NCBI GenBank assembly: GCA_037953625.1
Contig: CM075650.1
Coordinates: 22,077,501 to 22,141,500, forward strand
DNA length: 64,000 nucleotides
Direction of reading: 5' to 3'
From: Crotalaria pallida
Lineage: Eukaryota > Streptophyta > Magnoliopsida > Fabales > Fabaceae
This document shows positions 44,201-54,300 of this stretch, in pieces (the stretch's first letter is position 1; every line of letters begins with the position of its first letter). The position numbers and the translations under genes are program-made. The notes beneath the pieces were generated by a model. It did not search any database, was not told where the DNA came from, and saw only the letters and a program-made list of their open reading frames with translations.

Positions 44201-44410
44201 GGATTTTACCTAGCCTTGCTTATATGGGGTTACCTAGTCCAAAAACCTCAACTCCTGCTGCAGCAAGTTAAGGCATGTTGCATGCAAAGCATAGAAGGAT
44301 TTAGGGTCATTCTCATGCTAGAGAGAGAGAGATTAACTAGAAAATCTCCATATTTCTCTTGTTTTTTATTTTTGTTTTGGGAATTTGTTTATTCCTATAT
44401 TCATTTTTGA
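41250..44410 (+). CDS. IQ-motif calmodulin-binding protein of the IQM family, frameshifted tail
   Basis: Coding exons: 41250-41701, 41952-42066, 42328-42393, 42520-42608, 42723-42810, 43038-43268, 43421-43522, 43820-44410, all with GT-AG introns and matching phases. The start [16 protein letters not shown] fits the family. An IQ motif ([20 protein letters not shown], residues about 123-142) should bind calmodulin. The conserved IQM body follows: [83 protein letters not shown] proteins take part in light, stress and hormone responses in Arabidopsis. After [12 protein letters not shown] the frame leaves the family's serine/proline tail, which is still encoded in the next register ([10 protein letters not shown], stop at 44269-44271); as read, the protein is 577 residues, about 45 longer than with that tail. 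Confidence 0.88.
42866..42966. repeat. Foldback MITE-like repeat in intron 5
   Basis: ATCATTCATCATTTATG (42892-42908) pairs with CATAAATGGTGAATGAT after a loop TTTAATA. Outer segments (GTGTACAG..TATCAG and CTGACATGTG..GGTGCA) also pair imperfectly. It is non-coding and about 100 bp long. Confidence 0.5.
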
Positions 44411-44618
44411 ACTTGGATGCATATCCAGGACTTCAGTTAGGCACATCATGTTTCACCCATTTGCCCCTCTCTTTTTGCATTTTTGAGATGGGAATTTAGT
44501 TAATTCTTTAAATGTAAGCAGAGTAAAAAAAAAATCTAATTCTAATTATACATAATAATAACAAAAGCAATCAATTACATTTAGCACTTCAAACAAAATT
44601 ATGTCTCAATTATTCAAT
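44411..44618. other. 3' flank of the IQM gene
   Basis: Presumed 3' UTR and terminator region, AT-rich, with an A run at 44526-44535. The Ty3 LTR begins about 200 bp after the stop. Confidence 0.4.
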
Positions 44619-45054
44619 GTTAGAAATTTTATATTGTGCTAATTTTGAGACTAGTTGAAATCAAGTAAAGAGCGAGTGAAGTGGCAGATAACGCTATCGC
44701 TATCCGCATGTCTCAAGCCTTTGATTGGGAGGACAATCGGTGTATTCAAAAGCTTCCTTTGCCTTAGAATTTAATGCAACATCAATTTAGAAGTTTTTTA
44801 AATAACTGATAATGTTAATAGCAATTGCTTAGCTAACAATAACTACTTTTTTCCACTTAAACTTATGGTTCTTAGCATTAGTATAAATAGTGGTTTGTAA
44901 GCCAAGCTAGTCATTCTGAATTCATTTTTGAACTTCTTTTCTCCAATTTTGTTTTCTCTCAATAAAACTTACCTCGAAACTCTTTTTCTTATAGAGTTTT
45001 CTGATTTCTTTGGAGTTCTTTGAATTCTTTGTGATTCCTTGAATTCCCTTATCA
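44619..45054 (+). repeat. 5' LTR of the Ty3 element (44619)
   Basis: TG..CA ends with the PBS two bases after the right end. The left end was chosen by the TG that begins TGTTAGAAATTTTATATTG. No partner LTR is in view. Confidence 0.55.
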
Positions 45055-45056
45055 AC

Positions 45057-45068
45057 TGGTATCAAAGC
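45057..45068 (+). promoter_or_regulatory. Primer binding site, Met tRNA type
   Basis: TGGTATCAAAGC, one mismatch from the usual TGGTATCAGAGC. Confidence 0.7.
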
Positions 45069-45304
45069 TTTTCTTTCTAGGAAAGCATTGAGATCACGGC
45101 AAAAGCAACATGGAATCAAGCAACAATGAGAAAAGTGGATGAGCATTCTAGGTGAAAGCAAGGGAGATTGCAAGGTCAAAGCAGAAAATTCTAGGTGATT
45201 CGCTCAAGAATACCATGGAAGAATTGCTTAAAAGATATGTTGAGTATGAAAATATATATAAAAAAAATTGTTTATTAAACTTCAGTACTCCCTTGGAAAT
45301 GATA

Positions 45305-45607
45305 CTCTCTCCGATTCGATCCTTAATATAAGGCACTTTTACCTAATTCACACATATTAAGAAAATTAATTATTACTTTCAAATTTATCAAAAAATATGT
45401 TGTCATTCTAAATTTACCCTTATTTAAAACTTTACAATTTTGTTCATTTCTCTTTCTATTGTAATTATTACCCTATCACCCCCTATGTAATTATGAGGGG
45501 TGTATTTGGAATAAATTATTTAATGCTACCTAGATATTCCAAAACGATGTATAAAAAGGGACAAAAAATCTACCCAAATTGTGTCCTATAACAAGGGACG
45601 GAGGGAG
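45305..45607. mobile_element. Stowaway MITE
   Basis: The left end CTCTCTCCGATTCGATCC and right end GGGACGGAGGGAG fit the Stowaway terminus CTCCCTCCGTCCC. TA lies on both sides (45303-45304, 45608-45609). The 303-bp AT-rich element is non-coding. Confidence 0.75.
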
Positions 45608-45639
45608 TAATAGAGTTAATTTTTCAACTTATGTTTGTG

Positions 45640-46102
45640 GAACAAGATTAATTAGCTAGAATCGATTTCTTTTGTTTTAATTGTGATAATGTAAAACAAT
45701 GGATTTACCAGTGTGAGATGTACTTTGCAATTGATCACATCCCTGAAGATGTAAAGCAAGGTTAATTTTGCACTGATTCACTTTGAAGGTAATGTTCTTC
45801 TTGGGCATCATGCTTACCTAAAATCTAATCAATGGCCTAATTTGGAAGAATATGTAGAGTTTTGGCAGAAAGATTCGGGGAAGTGTGTGATGATCCTGTG
45901 GTTTAATAAATGAAATCTGAGATAGATAAGAACGGTGAATGATTATTATGAGGAACTTGATGCAATAATCACCAGGCTGGATCTTTCTTCCGAGCATACT
46001 CTTAGACTTAGTTGTTTTTTAGGAGGGTTATGGTAGGACATTCAAATGCTAGTGAGGATGTTTCAACCTAAATTTGTCATGAAGGCCTTTACATACACTA
46101 GC
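45640..46102 (+). pseudogene. Ty3 gag relic
   Basis: Pieces in changing frames match a retrotransposon-gag domain: QWIYQCEMYFAIDHIPEDVKQG (45700-45765 region), then ERFGEVCDDP and RRVMVGHSNASEDV. Several stops and frameshifts are present. The sequence ends where the LINE poly(A) complement begins. Confidence 0.6.
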
Positions 46103-47821
46103 TTTTTTTTTGGTGAACAAGGGAAAAAACAAGAAAAAAAAACAGAAAAAACAAAACTACAACCCCCTAATAATAGGGGTACCGGCAAGATCAGCAAGCA
46201 GAGCTAAGGTCAAGAAACCGGGGGCTTCCTCATACACAGTTCTCTGTAAATCAAGGGAATGGCCATGCTTAGAACAAGCATCTGCGACAAAGTTGGCTTC
46301 CCTGTACGTGTGCACACAGATGAAATTCTCACCGGCCATGAGATTCCGAATGGAACGAACAAGGGAATAAGCTCGATGCGTTCTACGGACTCCAAAATCC
46401 AAGAAGCGAATCACCGTTTGTGAATCTGATTCAACTATGGCATTATGAAAACCTTTACTCAAGGCGAGCTGAACTCCATGCCAAACCGCCCACAATTCCG
46501 CATGGGTAATTGAACAGTACCCAAGTTTTCCAGCAAAGGCAAGAATAAATCTTCCGTCATGGTCTCTTAAAACTCCTCCATATGATGCCATTTTCGATTG
46601 CTGAATCACCGAACCATCCGTATTAATCTTGACCCAGCCTTGGGGAGGACTAGTCCATTGAATATGATTCATCTTGAATTTATTTGTTATGGCTGAGACT
46701 GCATTGGAACATTTGACAGCTTGAAAGATCATATCAACAGATGAAGAAATCTGCTTAATACTTCCCATCTGCGATATCTGCTTTCCTTCAAAAATAAAGC
46801 TATTGTGCCGAGACCAGAGAATATCAATTATTGTTCCAAAGTAAACCTGCCAAGAATCAAAGGGAATCCAATCAGTATTGGCTAAATTGAGAAGTAACCA
46901 GTCTTGAATTGTCCTTGCATCATAAAACACCCTCGCCTTAGACATAGGTATCCAATGATTCCAGACAATTCTAGCATGGTTACAATCTCTAAAAACATGA
47001 AAAATATATTCAGGATTATTGAGACATAGAGGGCATGTATCATCAACACCAAGGTGCCTATGCCTTCGTTCAACATTACACATTATAGCGTTAGAAGCAA
47101 TCTTCCATAATAAGCATCGAACCCTCTGGGAACCTTGCCAACGCCAAATAATATTGAAAAGATTCTGGTTGTTACCCGAAACATAATTAGAAGCACTTTC
47201 ATAAGCAGACCGTACAGAAAACCAACCATCATTCGTTAAACTCCAGGCAATAGAATCTTCAGGATCATCATCCTTAGGAGGGACAAGGGCCATGATCTTG
47301 TCACAAATGTTAGAAGGAAGGAAATGAGCCAACCTAGTTTGGTTCCAATTCCCATTTTCGTCAACAAAGTTAGAAATAGAGAATCTAGAAACATCATCAG
47401 TAATAGCAGCAGTAGCTACATCTTTAAGCGCTCCACAGTCAGGCAGCCATTTATCATTCCAGAAGTTAATATTTCTACCATTGCCTGGACGCCAGATAAT
47501 ATTTTCCTGGAGTAATTCACACCCAGTTCTGATACATTTCCAAATAATAGATTCAGAATGTCTTTTCTTTACCCGAGGCAATAAGTCATTCTCACATTTA
47601 TATTTGCTTCTAACAACCCGAGCCCATAGAGAATCTTTATCAACAATCAAATCCCAACCAATTTTCATCAAGTAAGCCGTATTCATGGTTCGGGTATGAC
47701 GAAGACCCAACCCACCGTGATTTTTCGGACGACAGACATCATGCCACTTAACAAGGTGAATTCTGCGAGGATTGACACAAAGATGTTTAAATGTCGTGAC
47801 AATGAAATACCCTGAACACAT
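46103..47821 (-). mobile_element. 5'-truncated L1-type LINE
   Basis: The T run at 46103-46111 is the complement of a poly(A) tail, placing the 3' end on the left. Only the C-terminal third of an L1 ORF2 remains; endonuclease and reverse transcriptase are absent. A target duplication was not found, and the right boundary is approximate (clear similarity ends near 47790). It inserted into the Ty3 gag relic. Confidence 0.75.
46157..47821 (-). CDS. C-terminal ORF2 fragment of a LINE: zf-RVT and RNase H
   Basis: The 554-codon open frame has no stop. Near its start is HLVKWHDVCRPKNHGGLGL, the segment that follows the reverse transcriptase in plant L1 elements. Around residues 235-290 is the zf-RVT domain (RCLLWKIASNAIMCNVERR, CPLCLNNPEYIFHVFRDC). 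Around 395-525 is an RNase H of the plant-LINE type with its acidic residues in NTDGS, HAELWAVWHG, VESDSQTVI and ANFVADACSKHG. Without the upstream enzyme it cannot transpose. The first ATG is only the first in the frame, not a real start. The frame's integrity suggests a fairly recent insertion. Confidence 0.8.
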   Translation of the reverse strand: MCSGYFIVTTFKHLCVNPRRIHLVKWHDVCRPKNHGGLGLRHTRTMNTAYLMKIGWDLIVDKDSLWARVVRSKYKCENDLLPRVKKRHSESIIWKCIRTGCELLQENIIWRPGNGRNINFWNDKWLPDCGALKDVATAAITDDVSRFSISNFVDENGNWNQTRLAHFLPSNICDKIMALVPPKDDDPEDSIAWSLTNDGWFSVRSAYESASNYVSGNNQNLFNIIWRWQGSQRVRCLLWKIASNAIMCNVERRHRHLGVDDTCPLCLNNPEYIFHVFRDCNHARIVWNHWIPMSKARVFYDARTIQDWLLLNLANTDWIPFDSWQVYFGTIIDILWSRHNSFIFEGKQISQMGSIKQISSSVDMIFQAVKCSNAVSAITNKFKMNHIQWTSPPQGWVKINTDGSVIQQSKMASYGGVLRDHDGRFILAFAGKLGYCSITHAELWAVWHGVQLALSKGFHNAIVESDSQTVIRFLDFGVRRTHRAYSLVRSIRNLMAGENFICVHTYREANFVADACSKHGHSLDLQRTVYEEAPGFLTLALLADLAGTPIIRGL

Positions 47822-48436
47822 GGAAAAGGGAGATGATTGATATAAACATGATCTTTATTGATGAAACGGTACATTTCAAATTCACTTTGTTCCTTATGCA
47901 TCTATTGCTATCATCTAAATTGTACCATTCTTTTTTTTTTTCTTTTCCTTTAATTTTTTAACCACCTCAAAAGCTACAACCCTCGATATTTTAATTCTTT
48001 AATTTAAGGCTCTATACTCAAAAAATTTAAATAGGTCCCTAAATATACAAGTTTGAAGACCGTAATTAAAAAGTAACATAAAGGAAACTAAAATAAAAAT
48101 TTATTTATTTATTTTCATTAAAGAATGAAAGTATATTTAAATATGAGGACCTATTAAAAAAATATAGGGGCTTGATTAAAATATAAGAACTTAATAAAAG
48201 TCATTTGAGGAGAAAATGTATTTTAATAACAACAAAAGTGAAAAAAATAACATGGCTCATAGAAAACTAGAGGAAGAAAACTAGTCTAAAAGAAATTCAC
48301 CAAAACAAAGGTGAAGACAATTTGAAGACTCACAACGTATAAAAGACCAAAAAGTTGTGTTTGTAAAAAAATGAAAGAGACAATTACCATGGTGATGAAA
48401 CTTTCAGTTTTTTTTTTAAATTTATTTGGTGATATT
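47822..48436. other. AT-rich spacer before the chromovirus
   Basis: The region has T and A runs, no gene and no clear continuation of the Ty3 gag. It ends in ATATT (48432-48436), the probable left target copy. Confidence 0.4.
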
Positions 48437-49240
48437 TGTAACGACCGGAGTCGTCACGGGAATTATGTTATGATAAATACATATTATTAATGCGATTTAA
48501 GGAAATAATATTGATGTTTTTTTATGATGGTACATAAAAATAGGAAATAATTTAAACCAAATACTTTCATGAAACTGCGTCATTCTATTTCACATAGAAA
48601 GTTTGATTTAATTTACATCATTTCACATTGTTTCAGTCAAAAGGTACTGTATCATAACTCTGAGTTACTAAACTCAGTCAGTGCACATATACATATATAT
48701 ATATATATGATAAGGTGTAACTCAGAGCAGTCCACAAAACTCTATAATATGATAGGAAGTCGCATAACATTCATCTTAATCAGGGAAAAGATGAATGATA
48801 AAGATCATAGGAATTCTGGTCCTGAGGGGACGCATATGCGGGAGAGGATTGAGACGGCGGATAGTAACTTCCACCACTCCCTCAAGGACTACACTATGTC
48901 CCCTCCGGTGCCAATCTCCCTCAGGGAGAAACCTCATCTCGATGCATATGGGGTTCTGAGCCATGACCTACAAACAATTAGGGCAAAGGGAGTAAGACAG
49001 TGTCATTCACGTACAAATGAATAATTAAATGAACTAGGAATAAACAAACACAATTAGTCAAGTAGCAATTAGGATCACATAAGCAAGTAAGCAAACTCAG
49101 ATAATCAATCGATAAATATTAAACAATAAATATCAAGAAATAATGTATGACTCTAATGCATATGCAATGCAATGCGATGCAATGTTTAATGCAATCTCCT
49201 CTGTGATATTCTAAGAAATACCATGCACTTGGCAAATTTC

Positions 49241-49360
49241 ACGTTTATCGATAACGTCCTCAACGATTCAATTTACGTTTTATCGAAAACGTTCAAACGA
49301 TCCAAATTACGTTTTAACGAAAACGTTCAAACGCTCCACGTACGTTTGACGACAACGTAC
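49241..49360. repeat. Four 34-bp tandem units with inverted ACGTT..AACGT cores
   Basis: Units begin at 49241, 49275, 49309 and about 49342. Examples are ACGTTTTATCGAAAACGT and ACGTTTTAACGAAAACGT, each a 7-bp stem with a 4-base loop. The last has GTACGTT/AACGTAC arms. The other LTR holds the same array near 56637-56757. Confidence 0.7.
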
Positions 49361-49895
49361 CAACGATTCATACTAAATAGGAAAAACAATTGGGAGTAAA
49401 CGTCTTTCCACCAAGTATACAATTACAACCCATGTGTAAATTATACTAAAGACCGTCCTCCGCAATCACGAAATACTCCGAGAGATCGATAGAATAAAAT
49501 TATAGTCATTGTAAAATTATCCCGAGTCGAGTCTGCAGAACCCACTCATCATAGGACTATTTTACCTATAATTAATTCCCACGGTTATTTGACGTATCAC
49601 CGTCATAAACCTAATCTCCGCGTATTCTCATACCGATTTAATTAAATCGAATGTGTCTTTTCCTATTATCTTATCTTAACTCCTTAACACCATGCATGAT
49701 TTCAATCACAACCAAGTTATTAGGATTGAATTCAAATTATTTAATTGGCATTGAATTGATGTTAAAAAGGAATTGACATCCAAACATTCTTTTAAATAAT
49801 AAAAAAAAATAGTTTTTATTTTAAAAGAATTAATTAAAAATATTAGGGAAATATTGGATTAAAGAAAAAATACATTTTTCAGGTTCTGAACAGTG

Positions 49896-50002
49896 TCTAA
49901 CCGGTTAGAAAGTTGTGTAACCGGTTATTCACATTCAAATTTCCCTCTTTTCCAATTTTTACAGTAACTAACCGGTTAGTAGTTTCAGTAACCGGTTAGT
50001 CA
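49896..50002. promoter_or_regulatory. Two AACCGGTT palindrome pairs in the chromovirus LTR
   Basis: Central CGs are at 49902/49922 and 49973/49993, exactly 20 bp in each pair. Equivalent sites are in the other LTR near 57297-57397. Confidence 0.5.
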
Positions 50003-51052
50003 CTGCAGCATCATTGCAGAAATGTCACTTTTTAACACCAATTCAGAAACCTTTCATTTTCAATCCTTATCAATCATTCACAGAACATATATGGACATAT
50101 TTAAACATGTTCAAATCAATTATACACATCAATTTCATGAGATTCATATATAATTCCTCAAGTATGCATAAAACCACATATTTAGCACTTAATATGTCAA
50201 AATCAATTTCAGAGCTTCTCAAGTCAAATTTATAGTTCCTTTAGCTCGTATTCAGTTAATATGACTTGCTTCAATGAGTTTTATGTCCTATTTTGGCCTC
50301 CAAGCCAAAGTCCCAATTCAAAACCTATGGCCCTTGAGCTTGTAAAGCTCCTTTACATTCCAAGCCATTTAATAATCATTCTAGCAAATGAATATCCTCT
50401 CCCTTACCTATTGAAGCTTTTGAGACTGATTGGAAAGCAAAGGAAAAGGTTCAACACGATTTTGAGGCAAAACCCACCTCAGCTGCAACTCTGTTTTCAG
50501 TTTCAACAGGGGTTATTGATCAGAGATTTTCAACAAGAAAAAGCTAAATAAATTCGTGAGTAAAGATTGGAATTCAAACTAGGATACATGAACTTGAGAT
50601 TGAAACAAATTCGAGACTCGAAGGTAACTGGAGCTTACCAAACGAAATCAAGAAAGAGAGCTCCAAGAATAGATTCGTGCTCTGTTTTTCCAGCAACACA
50701 GAGTCAAATTGTAGAGCTTATAACTTTCTCTACAGTTTATCAAATCAAGTGGGGTTTGTTTCTAATTCAAGAAGGTTCAGAGAGCTTTGTTTTGATATAA
50801 GGTTTGTCTGTGTTGATGCTTCAGAGAGCAAGAACGAATCAACACAAGTGGAGAGTTCAGATATTGGATATATGAAATGTTGAGAGTGAAATTGAGTGGT
50901 TTAGAAGTGGTTTGAGTCACCCACACTCACCACCACTCCTTATGATCAGAGATTGGACATGTCTCAGGCCAAGGTGGCTGATTTTGGGACCAGAGACGTG
51001 TTCCTCTTCCCAATTCGAGTTCCAAACCGACTTACTCTGGTTCTGCTGAGAG

Positions 51053-51088
51053 CACTAACCGGTTACTCATCTCACTAACCGGTTAGTG
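51053..51088. promoter_or_regulatory. Third AACCGGTT palindrome pair
   Basis: CACTAACCGGTTA and CACTAACCGGTTAGTG have central CGs at 51060 and 51080, 20 bp apart, about 275-295 bp from the U3 start. The copy in the other LTR is near 58451-58484. Confidence 0.5.
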
Positions 51089-51355
51089 AGACACAAAAAT
51101 CACAAAATATTATATTTTATTCTATTTTCTTTTCTCTTATCAAATACTTATTAAATACTTCTTTTATTTCCACAAAAAGAAATATTTACCTTAATACAAT
51201 AATTTCCTTTATTTATTCCTTAATTTATTTTTAAAACATAATTATATTCTAATCATCATAATTATATTATAATCACATTATAATTTTTTATAATAATTAA
51301 CGTAATTACATATAATTATAATTTCTAATCGGGGATTAATTTTTGGGGTGTTACA

Positions 51356-51374
51356 CTTCTCCCCCACTTAAAGG
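51356..51374 (-). promoter_or_regulatory. Polypurine tract of the chromovirus
   Basis: On the minus strand AAGTGGGGGAGAAG directly precedes the 3' LTR. Confidence 0.88.
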
Positions 51375-51396
51375 AATTTCGTCCCCGAAATTCAAC

Positions 51397-54300
51397 TTAC
51401 TGAAATAACTCAGGATACTCCTTACGCATACGTTCTTCTAATTCCCAGGTTGATTCAGACACATCGCCTCGATTCCATAAAACTCTAACTAATGGAATCT
51501 CTTTCCCTCTAAGCTGCTTCATTCTTCGATCTTCGATTCGCACTGGACCAGCTTCGAGCGTGAGATTCTCCTTGATTGGCAAAATATCCGGTTGAATCTG
51601 AATTACAGCTTCAGGATCATGCACATACTTCCGAAGTTGCGAGACATGAAAAACATCATGGAGGTTTGCAAGAGAAGGGGGTAAGGCAATCTGGTAGGCG
51701 ACTGGACCTACTCTCTTCAGGATTTGATATGGCCCAACAAATTTTGGCGATAGCTTCTTCGGCTTAAGGGCACGACCAATTCCTTTTGTCGGTACCACTC
51801 TCAGAAATACATGATCACCTTCGTTAAATTCCAAAGAATTTCTTCTCCGGTCAGCATAGCTTTTCTGGCGACTCTGAGCTGTCTTCATCTTATCTTGAAT
51901 CATCTTGATCTTCTCGGTGGTCTCTAGCACAATATCGGGACCGATAATTGAATTCTCCCCCACTTGGAACCAGCATAGTGGGGTTTGACATTTTCTACCA
52001 TATAACACTTCAAATGGTGTCATACCAATACTTGCATGATAGCTGTTGTTGTAAGTGAATTCCACTAACGGCAACAACTGTTCCCAGTTTTCTTGATATT
52101 CCAGAACACCAGCTCTTAGGAGATCTTCTAATGTCTGAATAGTCCTTTCTGACTGCCCATCTGTTTGCGGATGGTATGCAGAACTCATGCTCAGCTTCGT
52201 TCCCAAAGCCTGATGCAAACTTTGCCAGAATCTTGAAGTAAACCTTGGATCTCGATCAGAGACAATGTTGGAAGGTATACCATGCAAACGGACAATCTCC
52301 TTTATATAGAGTTGGGTTAACTTCTCTAAGGAATAATGCATGTTCATTGGTATAAAATGAGCCGATTTGGATAATCTATCTACGACTACCCAAATAGCCT
52401 CATGACCCAACGAAGTTCTAGGCAATCCAGATACAAAATCCATAGAGATGCTATCCCATTTCCATAGGGGAATCTCCAAAGGTTTTAATTCTCCACCAGG
52501 TTTCTTATGCTCGATCTTTGCCTTTTGACAAATCAGACAAGATGTGACATAAGAAGCTACATCTTTCTTTAATCCTGACCACCAGAATATCTTCTTCAAA
52601 TCTTGATACATCTTGGTTGATCCTGGATGGATACTCATCTTGCTTTTATGTGCCTCCTCTAAGATCATTCTCCTTAGTTGATGGTCATTTGGAATGCAAA
52701 TTCGTCCTTTGAATCGAAGGATTCCATCTGATCCAACTTGAAAGTCAGGTTCTTTTCCTTCGGCTGATAACTTCTTCTTTTCTTGGAGATCTACATCCCT
52801 TTGTTGCATTTCACATATTTGAGTTAAAAACTCATTAGTAATCTGCAACATTCCCAACTTAATGTTGTCTTCTTCTAGTTGCATTACTAAACTTAGATCC
52901 CTGAATTCTTCGATTAGTGCTAACTCCTTAATCATCATAGCACTCAAATGAAAGGTCTTTCGGCTTAACGCATCCGCTACCACGTTGGCTTTTCCGGGAT
53001 GGTACTGAAGCTCAAAATCATAATCCTTTAAAAATTCCATCCAACGACGTTGCCTCATGTTAAGCTCCTTCTGATCAAAGAGATATTTCAAACTCTTGTG
53101 ATCACTAAACACTTGGAATGTGGTTCCATAAAGATAGTGTCTCCAAATCTTCAATGCAAACACTATTGCTGCCAATTCCAAGTCATGAGTAGGATAATTT
53201 TCTTCATGGGTCTTCAACTGTCTTGACGCGTAAGCAACAACTTTACCTTCCTGCATCAATACACATCCTAATCCTTGTTTTGACGCATCGCAAAATACCT
53301 CAAAACTTTTATGCGGATCAGGCAATATTAATACAGGAGATGATGTTAACCTTTCCTTCAAAGTCTGAAAACTATCCTCACACTTCTCGTCCCAAATGAA
53401 AGGTTTCTCTTTACGAGTCAGACGTGTCATAGGAAGAGCAATCTTTGAAAATCCTTCAATAAATCTTCTATAGTATCCAGCTAATCCCAAGAAACTACGC
53501 ACTTCTGTAACTGACTGGGGTCTTTCCCATTTCAACACAGCATCAACTTTTGCTGGATCCACTGCTATTCCGTCTTTCGAAATCACATGCCCTAAGAAAT
53601 TAATCTTCTCCAACCAAAATTCACACTTCGAGAATTTGGCATATAACTGATTTTCCTTCAACACTTCTAACACCAATTGAAGGTGAACTGCATGCTCTTC
53701 CGGATTCTTCGAGTAGATTAGTATATCATCAATGAATACCACTACAAAAGAATCAAGATAAGGTCGGAAGACTCTATTCATATAATCCATAAATACTGCA
53801 GGGGCATTCGTTAATCCAAACGGCATCACTACATACTCGTAATGACCATATCGAGATCGGAATGCCGTCTTTGGAATATCCTCTTCTCGAACTCGAATCT
53901 GATGGTACCCCGACCTCAGATCGATTTTAGAGAAGATTGCAGCTCCTCGAACTTGATCCATTAAATCGTCGATTCTCCGCAATGGATACTTATTCTTAAC
54001 TGTGACTTTATTTAATTGCCGATAATCCACACACATTCTCATGCTTCCATCTTTCTTCTTAACAAACAATACCGGTGCACCCCAAGGGGAAACACTCGGT
54101 CTGATAAATTGCTTCTGCAACAACTCTTCGATTTGCTTCTTTAGCTCAGCCATCTCCGGTGGCGCCATTCGATAAGGTGCAATTGAGATAGGACCAGTTC
54201 CAGGAATTAACTCGATGCTAAACTCAATTTCACGCTTAGGCGACAGTCCAGGGACTTCTTCTGGAAAGATTTCAGGAAAATCCCTTATCACAGGGACATC

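Larger units (their letters stand above)
44619..46102 (+). mobile_element. 5' part of a Ty3 element, degenerate
   Basis: A 436-bp LTR (44619-45054, TGTTAGAAATTT to CCCTTATCA), a Met-type PBS and a decayed gag follow each other on the plus strand. A Stowaway MITE (45305-45607) lies in the leader and a LINE ends the element at 46102. Beyond the LINE the element was not recognised. Confidence 0.65.
48437..51355 (-). repeat. 3' LTR of the chromovirus
   Basis: TGTAACGACCGG to GGGGTGTTACA. In its first 95 bp it differs from the other LTR at about ten positions; over the remaining 2.8 kb at only about a dozen, mostly single bases and run-length changes. Confidence 0.92.

Noticed and set aside
48569..49024. 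Open frames repeated in both chromovirus LTRs (also 56073-56420, 57658-58280)
   Set aside because: They lie entirely in LTR sequence and have no known product.
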